This document shows positions 1-5,728 of a stretch of 10,957 bases of DNA, piece by piece. This stretch comes from DAIUCA01 sp964613675. Lineage in GTDB: Bacteria; Pseudomonadota; Gammaproteobacteria; Competibacterales; Competibacteraceae. A program made the translations under genes and the position numbers. Location: positions 1-10,957 of the forward strand of contig CAZTIH010000086.1 in NCBI GenBank assembly GCA_964613675.1, in the 5' to 3' direction. The stretch's first letter is position 1. The number at the start of each line of letters is the position of its first letter. Below the pieces are notes generated by a model. That model was given only the letters and a program-made list of their open reading frames with translations. It was not told the origin of the DNA and searched no databases.

Positions 1-331
1 CGGCCATCTTTTTGACTTGGTAAGGAATCGACTTCGCCCAATTCGGCAAGGCCGCTATCACCATTTTCGCTGCACCCATCCAGTGCTTCTCCCTCAAGTC
101 CTTCGGCTGGTTCAGATGTTTTACTGTCTCGTTGTAGACGAATCGCGAAGTCCCGAACCATTGCCGAAAAATCTCCCGCTGTTCCGCCGTCGGATGGATT
201 CGCACTCGCTTTGTTTTGATGAACTCGTTGAGCGAAGTGGTGGAGGATGGCGAGGAGGTCTTGGGTGAGTTCGTCGGCGGGGCTTCCCAGTCCTGGATCG
301 AGAACCACGATTTGTCCGCCGTTTTTCTCAA
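1..331 (-). CDS. tnpB: IS607-element TnpB, N-terminal part (runs off window)
   Basis: The minus strand in this frame reads FIKTKRVRIHPTAEQ from about position 223, followed by REIFRQWFGTSRFVYNETV and then NWAKSIPYQVKKMA at the window edge. This is the typical start of TnpB/IS605-OrfB proteins (basic strand, 'YPT-EQ' motif, 'FG-SR-VYN' motif). TnpB proteins are RNA-guided DNA nucleases related to Cas12 that accompany IS200/IS605 and IS607 transposases. The catalytic RuvC part and any guide-RNA region lie outside the window. The start is unresolved: the frame stays open far upstream inside tnpA, no ATG precedes the homology, and the given end uses a TTG codon at 331-329. A GTG at 205-203 is too internal. 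The gene lies in the +1 frame relative to tnpA and overlaps it. Identity is secure; the start is not. Confidence 0.8.
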   Translation of the reverse strand, partial: MRKTADKSWFSIQDWEAPPTNSPKTSSPSSTTSLNEFIKTKRVRIHPTAEQREIFRQWFGTSRFVYNETVKHLNQPKDLREKHWMGAAKMVIAALPNWAKSIPYQVKKMA

Positions 332-737
332 CGAGGAATCGGAGCAAGTCGAAGCCAAAGCGGGCAAGTTTGTCGCGGTGGGCAACCACAAGTGTGAGCT
401 TATCTCCGCGCAAAAGTCGTTCCAGTACGGCACACAGTCCTTTCCTTTTGAAGTTGAGACCGCTCGCGATGTCTTGGATGATTTCCGCTTGGGGGTAAAG
501 ATCGCGCATTCGCTCAACTTGTCGTTGCAGGTCGTCGCGCTGCTTTCTTGAACTAACGCGGCAATAGCAGATAACAACTTGCTCGCCTTGTCCGCGCAGA
601 TAGGCATCGACATCGAAAAGTCGATTTCCCTTTGGCGTTCGGATGGACGGGATAATGTTGGCATCTGCGTATTTTCTCAAAGTGTTGGGATGAAGCCCGA
701 GCCGCTCGACGGCTTTACGGAGTGGAATAAAGGCCAT
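1..737 (-). CDS. tnpA: IS607-family transposase TnpA (MerR-type HTH plus serine recombinase), frame open to window edge
   Basis: This ORF starts at ATG 737-735 and has no stop before base 1. Residues 4-45 form a MerR-like DNA-binding helix-turn-helix (LRKAVERLGLHPNTLRKYAD, then TPKGNRLFDVDAYL). Residues 53-174 are a small serine-recombinase domain: CYCRVSSRKQ with the likely nucleophile Ser62, IASGLNFKRKGL at 91-101, VVAHRDKLARFGF at 117-129 and ELTQDLLAI at 156-164. This order, HTH before the catalytic domain, is diagnostic of IS607 transposases, which cut and paste through a serine-linked intermediate with little target specificity. The family usually ends shortly after the ELT-DLL segment (about 190-210 aa). 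Here the frame stays open for about 70 more codons over tnpB, so the true end is uncertain. No clear Shine-Dalgarno sequence precedes the start, and the element's outer end was not located. Confidence 0.88.
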   Translation of the reverse strand, partial: MAFIPLRKAVERLGLHPNTLRKYADANIIPSIRTPKGNRLFDVDAYLRGQGEQVVICYCRVSSRKQRDDLQRQVERMRDLYPQAEIIQDIASGLNFKRKGLCAVLERLLRGDKLTLVVAHRDKLARFGFDLLRFLVEKNGGQIVVLDPGLGSPADELTQDLLAILHHFAQRVHQNKASANPSDGGTAGDFSAMVRDFAIRLQRDSKTSEPAEGLEGEALDGCSENGDSGLAELGEVDSLPSQKDG

Positions 738-928
738 TGCATGAGTTTTGTATAGCAGAAGTTGGTCTATGTTAGTATATCAGCATCAGTTAGAGAACCC
801 TTTTTTTAAGAAAACGCCCCCTTCAAAACGGAAAGGCTTTACAAAATGAGATTTTTCAAACCTAGTTTGACAAAAATCCTTACTTTAGGCATTGGTTAGA
901 GACCACCTCAGAAGATTTCTAAAAAACT
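738..928. other. Intergenic stretch between IS607 tnpA and carbonic anhydrase gene
   Basis: This AT-rich gap separates two divergent genes and should contain the outer end of the IS607 element, which has no terminal inverted repeats to mark it. A perfect -35-like TTGACA lies at 867-872, but no convincing -10 follows at 16-18 bp, so a carbonic anhydrase promoter here is only possible. A short direct repeat, GTTAGAGA followed by A-CC or CC, occurs at 789-799 and 895-904. Nothing else is recognised. Confidence 0.4.
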
Positions 929-1552
929 ATGCTTGCTGCCTTCGATGCCTTAGAAAAACTCCGTGCGGGGAATCGCCGATTTGTCGAAAATCTCCAGCAA
1001 CAACGCCCCTTGACCTCGCCGACCCGTCCCACCGAACTCGTAGCGGAACAAAATCCTTTCGCTATCATTCTCGGCTGTTCGGACTCACGCGTACCGGCGG
1101 AAATCGTCTTCGATCAGGGATTAGGGGATTTATTTGTGATTCGCGTAGCGGGCAACATTGTCGCGCCATCCCAGGTGGGAAGTATTGAATTTGCCGCTGA
1201 AATGTACCAAGCCAAATTAGTCGTCGTATTGGGACATACCCGTTGTGGTGCCGTACTGGCGACTTTGGACGAATTGGAGCGTGAAACGGGGAGTCGCTCC
1301 CCCAACCTCCGTTCCATCGTGGATCGCATTCTTCCCGCCGTTGAAACCTTATGGGAGGCACAAGCGCTGCGGGATGACCGTAAAGCCCTCGTTCATCACG
1401 CGGTACGGGCGAATGTGCGGGCTTCGGCGAATCAATTACGTCATGGTTCCGTGATTATCGAGCGATTGATCCAGAGTCGGGGATTGCATGTGGTTGGGGC
1501 GGAATACTCGTTGGAAACGGGAGAAGTCGTATTTTTCGATGGTGTCCCGTAA
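929..1552 (+). CDS. Beta-class carbonic anhydrase
   Basis: The 207-aa product catalyses reversible hydration of CO2 to bicarbonate in the cytoplasm. Both zinc motifs are intact: CSDSR at residues 50-54 gives the ligand Cys50 and the catalytic Asp52/Arg54 dyad, and GHTRCGAV at 102-109 gives ligands His103 and Cys106. The conserved segment FDQGLGDLFVIRVAGNIV sits between them (61-78). Length is normal for bacterial beta enzymes (about 200-220 aa). The spacing 'FDQGLGD' and 'SIEFA' fits the subgroup typified by the mycobacterial Rv3588c type better than E. coli CynT. The start at 929 gives the usual family N-terminus (ALEKLRAGNRRFV); the ribosome-binding site is weak (AGAAG about 14 nt upstream). 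It ends 23 bp before a convergent gene and is probably transcribed alone. Physiological roles could include bicarbonate supply for carboxylases or pH balance; the neighbours do not decide this. Confidence 0.95.
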   Translation: MLAAFDALEKLRAGNRRFVENLQQQRPLTSPTRPTELVAEQNPFAIILGCSDSRVPAEIVFDQGLGDLFVIRVAGNIVAPSQVGSIEFAAEMYQAKLVVVLGHTRCGAVLATLDELERETGSRSPNLRSIVDRILPAVETLWEAQALRDDRKALVHHAVRANVRASANQLRHGSVIIERLIQSRGLHVVGAEYSLETGEVVFFDGVP

Positions 1553-1575
1553 AATTTACCTTTTTTGATGGAAAG

Positions 1576-2646
1576 TCACGAATTTTGGGTTGGCGAATTT
1601 CCTGAAGTCGTCAGGAAACGGAGTATAAAGTGAGCAAGGATCCCCAAAAGAGAAAGCACCAGGATGGTGATCAGCGTGCTATAAAACAGATCCAACGCGA
1701 TTGAAATTACAAGAATAATAACTGCAAACGAGGTAAGGATGCCTCTGTTTTTCTCGATAAATCCAAAAATCTGGCCATTTTCCGTTGAAACATGGATAGC
1801 TGATTCGTCTACTTTTTTCTCATCGTTTTTCGTGTCTCGGTCGGTTTCAGCAGAAAACACGACTTTTTGAGATTCTTCCTTGAAATAAAGCGCTCGGTAA
1901 GGATCGTTTTGGCCTAATTTCAACCCTTCGAGGTAGGGACGCAGTAGGTAACTTGAAACGGGGAATAAAATTAGCGTGATAATCCCAACCATCATTAAAA
2001 TCGCTAGGAAAAAGGCACCAAACCACAGGGCACTGCGCAGGAATGCCGTCCCCAAGGTTTGAGAATAGGTAAACACCGTGGATGCCGTAGCCGTTGGCGT
2101 CTCAGAGGACGCTTGGGTATCTACTGCAAAGGGATCCTCCACCTTGCGCAAAGAAACACCCGCATTTTCAACGACTTCTGGCGTTTCAGGCGGGGTAAAA
2201 GACGCCAATTCGACGCGTTGCGTGTCGGCAGGGGCTTGGATTTGGAACTCGGCTTCGACCTGCTCTTTGAGTCTGTCTAGCAGATGGCGTAACGGAAAAC
2301 CTGCGTACTCGCTCGTTTCGGCAAAAAACCGCCAGTAAAACCCCAATTCCTCAAATGCAGCGCTGAAAAAATCGAGAATCAATAGCCCCAATGTATCGAA
2401 CAATTGTATCGCCATGGGGATCAGCCACTGCAATACGCTATTTAATTTGAGGAGCAGAAGTAATGAGATATAAACAGGGATTAGCAAAATGACAACAAAG
2501 TTGTTACTGCTGTTGCTCAGGCTACCCTTCATATTCTCCAGAATGCGATCCAGCGTGCCTAAAATCGTCCTTTTAGACGGTTGATAGTCGAATTTACGGA
2601 ATTTCTCCCGTGCAGTCTTTAATCTTGTTTTCCACTTCTCAAGCAT
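1576..2646 (-). CDS. Uncharacterised multi-pass membrane protein
   Basis: I do not recognise the family of this 356-aa protein. The N-terminus (1-40) is strongly basic and probably cytoplasmic. Hydrophobic stretches lie at about 50-68, 73-98, 203-237 and 303-345; the last is long enough for two spans, giving roughly five or six membrane segments. Between the second and third is a loop (about 110-200) with an acidic, Pro/Thr/Ser-rich low-complexity part (PPETPEVVE, SSETPTATAST). A second hydrophilic region (238-300) is charged and Lys/Asp/Glu-rich (DTKNDEKKVDES). There are no cysteines, no signal peptide and no catalytic motif that I can name. The start at ATG 2646 is supported by an AGAGAGG Shine-Dalgarno 10 nt upstream and by a promoter further upstream. 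It converges on the carbonic anhydrase gene and diverges from phnD; neither arrangement reveals its role. Confidence 0.8.
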   Translation of the reverse strand: MLEKWKTRLKTAREKFRKFDYQPSKRTILGTLDRILENMKGSLSNSSNNFVVILLIPVYISLLLLLKLNSVLQWLIPMAIQLFDTLGLLILDFFSAAFEELGFYWRFFAETSEYAGFPLRHLLDRLKEQVEAEFQIQAPADTQRVELASFTPPETPEVVENAGVSLRKVEDPFAVDTQASSETPTATASTVFTYSQTLGTAFLRSALWFGAFFLAILMMVGIITLILFPVSSYLLRPYLEGLKLGQNDPYRALYFKEESQKVVFSAETDRDTKNDEKKVDESAIHVSTENGQIFGFIEKNRGILTSFAVIILVISIALDLFYSTLITILVLSLLGILAHFILRFLTTSGNSPTQNS

Positions 2647-2678
2647 GATTGAAACGCCTCTCTGTCGATCAAGCCAAA

Positions 2679-2706
2679 ATTATTCAAACCCCTTTCGGGC
2701 GTTCAA
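2679..2706 (-). promoter_or_regulatory. Sigma-70-type promoter of the unknown membrane protein gene
   Basis: On the minus strand TTGAAC (2706-2701) is followed by a 16-bp spacer and AATAAT (2684-2679), each a 5/6 match to consensus. The predicted transcript would start near 2672 and give a leader of about 26 nt with the Shine-Dalgarno sequence in place. The spacer itself contains a small CCC-GAAA-GGG inverted repeat. Confidence 0.55.
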
Positions 2707-2843
2707 TGAGTCCTACGCTTGCGATTTTTGCTACAGAACAGTGCTAATAGCGTAAATATATTGCCCGTTTTACCCGCATTCCAAACAAGGAAAAGTTTAT
2801 TTATTCTGCTAATTTCGGAAAATTTAAAAAACCTCGCCCTGAA

Positions 2844-2887
2844 TGTAAAGAAAATGTCAAAATAATGTGATTTGCTGCAAAGACAAT
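2844..2887 (+). promoter_or_regulatory. PHO box (three half-sites) and -10 element upstream of phnD
   Basis: Three 7-bp direct repeats recur every 11 bp: TGTAAAG at 2844-2850, TGTCAAA at 2855-2861 and TGTGATT at 2866-2872, separated by AAAA and ATAA. This matches the known PhoB site, in which TGTCATA-like half-sites are separated by 4-bp AT-rich spacers and replace the -35 element. A -10-like GACAAT (4/6) lies at 2882-2887, 9 bp after the last half-site, close to the spacing of known Pho promoters. The start of transcription would be near 2894, leaving a leader of about 22 nt. The site implies induction under phosphate starvation by PhoB. Confidence 0.72.
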
Positions 2888-2915
2888 TTCTTAAACCGCA
2901 GCAGGTCATCCACTA

Positions 2916-3896
2916 ATGAAGACTTTATTTTCTTCGCTACTCGCTTTCGTTGCGACGACTACCCTTTCCACCGCAGGGTTTACCGCAAATCTCCCCTCCA
3001 TCGGATTTCCCCTCGATAGCCGCTTTGTCGATAACGATGGAGATATGATCGCCGACATCCCCACCGATCCCAGCCAGTGGATCGACCCGCCCACCCTCAT
3101 TTTTGCCTACACCCCCGTCGAAGATCCCGCCGTGTACGCCGAGGTGTGGAAGGAATTTCTCGACCACCTCGCCGCCGTGACGGGCAAGCGGGTGCAGTTT
3201 TTCCCCGTGCAATCCAACGCCGCCCAAATGGAAGCCATGCGCGCCGGTCGCCTCCATGTCGCGGGTTTTAACACCGGCTCCAATCCCTTAGCCGTTGCGT
3301 GTGCGGGATTTCGTCCGTTCACCATGATGGCTTCCAAAGAGGGCCTGTACGGCTATGAGATGGAGATCATTACCTATCCCGATTCGGGCATTAATGAACT
3401 CGCCGACGTGAAAGGTCGCCAGCTCGCTTTCACTTCGGAAACTTCTAACTCTGGCTTCAAAGCCCCCTCGGCCCTCCTCGAAGCGCAATACGGTTTAGTT
3501 GCCGGGCGCGATTTTGAGCCGGTCTTTTCGGGACGCCACGACAACTCGATTTTAGGGGTGGCGAATAAAGATTATGCAGCGGCTGCCATTGCGAATTCTG
3601 TGATGAATCGCATGTTTGAACGGAACGTCGTGCGCCCTGAGCAGATTAAAACAATCTATCGTTCAGAAACTTTCCCCACCACAGGTTATGGCGTGGTTTA
3701 CAACCTGCACCCCGATCTGCAAGCCAAAATCCAGGAAGCGTTTTTTAGCTTTGATTGGGAGGGCACGAATTTAGCGCAAGAATTCAACCAAGCCCAACCC
3801 CCGCAAGAAACCTTTATGCCGATTACGTTCAAGGAACATTGGTCAGTGGTTCGCGAAATCGACGCGGCCATGAATGTTTCTTACGACTGTCGTTAA
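2916..3896 (+). CDS. phnD: PhnD-family periplasmic phosphonate/phosphite-binding protein
   Basis: This 326-aa protein is the substrate-binding component of an ABC importer for phosphonates, phosphite or related compounds. Residues 1-24 are a Sec signal peptide (basic start, hydrophobic core, likely cut after FTA). The mature protein shows the PhnD-like pattern FAYTPVEDPAVY (63-74), FLDHLAAVTGKRVQFFPV (81-98) and EAMRAGRLHVAGFNTG (106-121). The segment TSETSNSGFKAP (173-184) corresponds to the Ser/Thr-rich loop and helix start that bind the phosphonate oxygens in this family. The N-terminus carries an acidic DNDGDMIAD loop (39-47) resembling a calcium-binding loop. The only two cysteines, Cys129 and Cys325, could form a disulfide. 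The start is supported by a GCAGG sequence about 10 nt upstream. It is the first gene of the operon, behind a PHO box. The exact substrate cannot be read from sequence; thiamine- or phosphate-type relatives are less likely because PhnC/PhnE-like partners follow. Confidence 0.9.
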   Translation: MKTLFSSLLAFVATTTLSTAGFTANLPSIGFPLDSRFVDNDGDMIADIPTDPSQWIDPPTLIFAYTPVEDPAVYAEVWKEFLDHLAAVTGKRVQFFPVQSNAAQMEAMRAGRLHVAGFNTGSNPLAVACAGFRPFTMMASKEGLYGYEMEIITYPDSGINELADVKGRQLAFTSETSNSGFKAPSALLEAQYGLVAGRDFEPVFSGRHDNSILGVANKDYAAAAIANSVMNRMFERNVVRPEQIKTIYRSETFPTTGYGVVYNLHPDLQAKIQEAFFSFDWEGTNLAQEFNQAQPPQETFMPITFKEHWSVVREIDAAMNVSYDCR

Positions 3897-3906
3897 TCAC
3901 ATAACC

Positions 3907-3943
3907 CACGGTTTGTGCGACGTTTCGGCGTCGGCAAGCCGTG
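3907..3943 (+). other. Strong hairpin between phnD and phnC
   Basis: CACGGTTTGTGCGACG at 3907-3922 pairs with CGTCGGCAAGCCGTG at 3929-3943, giving about 15 base pairs (two of them G-T) with one bulged G and a TTTCGG loop. No T run follows (the next bases are AATTCTGCTC), so it is not a standard terminator. It begins 11 nt after the phnD stop and ends 10 nt before the phnC ATG. The likely role is to stabilise the phnD message or limit downstream expression, as is common after binding-protein genes in ABC operons. Confidence 0.7.
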
Positions 3944-3953
3944 AATTCTGCTC

Positions 3954-4793
3954 ATGCTCATCCTCAAAGAGTTACGCAAACGCTATCGCACAGGAGACGA
4001 AGCCCTCAAAGGGGTCTCGTTTTCCATTTCGGCAGGGGAAGTCGTCGGGCTGATCGGGCCTTCGGGCGCTGGAAAATCCACCCTCATTCGCTGCATTAAC
4101 CGCCTCATCGAACCCACCGATGGGGAAATTTATCTGGACAATGTCGCGTTACGCCCCCTGTCGCGCACCCAATTACGCCAAACCCGTCGTCGTATCGGCA
4201 TGATTTTCCAAGAATATGCCCTCGTCGAACGGTTAACCGTGATGGAAAATGTGCTTTCCGGACGATTGGGGTACGTATCGTTTTGGCGGTCGTTACTGCG
4301 CCAGTTTCCCCAAAGCGACATCGACAATGCGTTTTCGCTTCTGGATCGGGTCGGACTCGGCGATTTTGCGGACAAACGGGCCGACGAACTCTCCGGGGGA
4401 CAACGCCAACGGGTAGGGATTGCCCGCGCCCTCGCACAGAATCCGCAACTCCTGCTCATCGACGAACCCACAGCGTCGCTTGATCCGCGAACCTCTCGTC
4501 AAATTATGCGATTGATTCGCGAGGTCTGCGCCGAACGCCAGTTGCCCGCCATCATCAACATTCACGACGTGGTGTTGGCGCGGGGATTTACGGATCGAAT
4601 CATTGGGTTACGGGCGGGGGAAGTGGTCTTTGACGGTTCGCCCGACGCCCTAGACGAAACCGTGTTGACGCAGATTTACGGCGAAGAAGACTGGACACAG
4701 ATGCAACAGGCCGTTCGGGAAGACGCGGAAGATGCGCAAGCTGATCGGGAAAAGCTGGATCGTTTGCAGCACAAGGCGACAGAAGCGTTATGA
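3954..4793 (+). CDS. phnC: PhnC-family phosphonate/phosphite ABC transporter ATPase
   Basis: The 279-aa cytoplasmic ATPase powers the importer. All ABC motifs are present: Walker A GPSGAGKST (35-43), Q-loop Gln86 in IFQEYAL, signature LSGGQ (146-150), Walker B LLLIDE (166-171), D-loop SLD (175-177) and switch His204 in NIHDVVLA. Early residues LKELRKRYRTGDEALKGVSF and the segment QEYALVERLTVMENVLSGRLG (86-106) match PhnC rather than other ABC ATPases. The C-terminal tail (about 245-279) is acidic, charged and probably helical, slightly longer than the family core. The start at 3954 gives the expected N-terminus but lacks a visible Shine-Dalgarno sequence; a strong hairpin ends just upstream. 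The last bases overlap phnE1 in an ATGA, which implies translational coupling. Substrate range follows the paired PhnD. Confidence 0.93.
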   Translation: MLILKELRKRYRTGDEALKGVSFSISAGEVVGLIGPSGAGKSTLIRCINRLIEPTDGEIYLDNVALRPLSRTQLRQTRRRIGMIFQEYALVERLTVMENVLSGRLGYVSFWRSLLRQFPQSDIDNAFSLLDRVGLGDFADKRADELSGGQRQRVGIARALAQNPQLLLIDEPTASLDPRTSRQIMRLIREVCAERQLPAIINIHDVVLARGFTDRIIGLRAGEVVFDGSPDALDETVLTQIYGEEDWTQMQQAVREDAEDAQADREKLDRLQHKATEAL

Positions 4794-5605
4794 CGACAAC
4801 GGTTTTACCGAGCGCGAATCGCACTTGGCGACGTCCCCCGCAGATTCTGAAGCAGGCGTGGGTACGGTGGACGGTGTACGGGGGTGGGTTGATTTATCTG
4901 ATATTCGCCCTTTCGACGGTTCAGATTAACTGGACTCGGGTATGGCTGGGACTCGAACGGGGGTGGCGCTTTATTCAGGGGTTTTTGGTGCCCGACTTCA
5001 CGAGTCGTTGGACGGATATTGCCGTGGGCTTTAGCGAAAGTCTCACGATGACTTTCACTTCAACGATAGTCGGAATTGCGGTTTCGATTCCCATCGGCAT
5101 TGGTGCGGCCCGCAACCTGGCCCCTCCCCTGATTTACTACATTTGTCGGGCGATTATCGCGGTTTCGCGGTCATTCCAGGAGATCGTGATTGCGATTCTA
5201 TTGGTGGCAGCCTTTGGATTTGGGCCTTTTGCGGGTTTTTTGACCCTCGCATTCGCGACGATTGGGTTTATGGCCAAACTTCTCGCCGAGGATATCGAAG
5301 ACATCGAAGCCGCACAGGTCGAGGCGATTCGAGCGACGGGGGCAACTTGGCCACAGGTGGTCAATTATGCCGTCCAACCCCAGGTGATGCCGCGTCTGTT
5401 TGGGCTATCGCTGTACCGTCTCGACATCAACTTTCGCGAATCCGCCGTGATAGGGATTGTGGGGGCGGGTGGCATTGGCGCAACGCTCAACACGGCCATT
5501 GACCGTTATGAATACGATTCTGCGGGCGCAATTCTAATTCTCATCATCATCGTGGTGATGGGGGTTGAGTACAGCTCTAGTTACATTCGGAAACAGGTGA
5601 GTTAG
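4790..5605 (+). CDS. phnE: PhnE-family ABC transporter permease, first copy
   Basis: This 271-aa inner-membrane permease forms half of the transport channel. A hydrophobic segment lies at about 30-46, then several more between 85 and 165 and a final one at about 246-262. The binding-protein-dependent transport signature (EAA loop), which docks to the ATPase, reads EAIRATGATWPQVVNYAVQP from residue 178, followed by QVMP. RLDINFRESAVIGIVGAGGIG (210-230) is the conserved PhnE C-terminal motif. Length is normal for the family. The start codon overlaps the phnC stop (ATGA), so translation is probably coupled. It is clearly related to the second permease downstream (shared VEA-ATGA, YAV-PQVMP, DIN-RES, GLVGAGGIG-type blocks), so the two probably arose by duplication and pair as a heterodimer. 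Confidence 0.92.
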   Translation: MTTTVLPSANRTWRRPPQILKQAWVRWTVYGGGLIYLIFALSTVQINWTRVWLGLERGWRFIQGFLVPDFTSRWTDIAVGFSESLTMTFTSTIVGIAVSIPIGIGAARNLAPPLIYYICRAIIAVSRSFQEIVIAILLVAAFGFGPFAGFLTLAFATIGFMAKLLAEDIEDIEAAQVEAIRATGATWPQVVNYAVQPQVMPRLFGLSLYRLDINFRESAVIGIVGAGGIGATLNTAIDRYEYDSAGAILILIIIVVMGVEYSSSYIRKQVS

Positions 5606-5686
5606 ATGGTCGGTTTATCCTTCAGAACGCCCGACAAGGGGATGACAATGCCGATTTATCCTTCAGAACGCCCGACAAGGGGATAG
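5606..5686 (+). CDS. Possible 26-codon leader peptide between phnE1 and phnE2
   Basis: An ATG at 5606 abuts the phnE1 TAG stop directly and opens a 26-codon frame, MVGLSFRTPDKGMTMPIYPS then ERPTRG, ending in TAG at 5684-5686, two bases before the phnE2 ATG. Internal ATGs at 5642 and 5648 are in the same frame. The segment MPIYPS copies the phnE2 start (MPVYPS). Because the repeat period is 41 bp, the duplicated starts fall out of frame with phnE2, which produces the stop. It could pass terminating ribosomes from phnE1 to phnE2. It may equally be untranslated duplication debris; no family is recognised. Confidence 0.35.
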   Translation: MVGLSFRTPDKGMTMPIYPSERPTRG

Positions 5687-5728
5687 CGATGCCGGTTTAT
5701 CCTTCAAAATCCTCAGAAGGGGGACGCA
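5606..5728 (+). repeat. 41-bp tandem repeat, three copies (two near-identical, one degenerate)
   Basis: The core TTTATCCTTCAGAACGCCCG begins at 5614 and again at 5655, and its first half recurs at 5696: an exact 41-bp period. Copies 1 and 2 share 30 identical bases (5614-5643 and 5655-5684). Copy 3, which forms the first codons of phnE2, keeps the first half and the G-rich end. Each copy carries an ATG (5606, 5648, 5689), and copies 1 and 2 carry an AAGGGG ribosome-binding site before the next ATG. The repeat looks like duplication of the phnE2 translation start. Confidence 0.9.

Noticed and set aside
216..551. Plus-strand open frame of 111 codons within the IS607 region
   Set aside because: It is antisense to clearly recognisable tnpA and tnpB sequence and has no recognisable motif of its own.
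789..904. Direct repeat GTTAGAGA at 789 and 895 as possible IS ends
   Set aside because: Eight-base repeats in AT-rich DNA are weak evidence, and IS607 elements do not make target duplications.
2703..2909. Minus-strand open frame of 68 codons upstream of phnD
   Set aside because: It covers the PHO box and promoter region, is AT-rich, and its Cys/Phe-rich translation resembles noncoding DNA.
5606..5728. CRISPR-like reading of the 41-bp repeats
   Set aside because: The copies are contiguous tandem repeats without spacers, contain start codons and ribosome-binding sites, and lie inside an operon.
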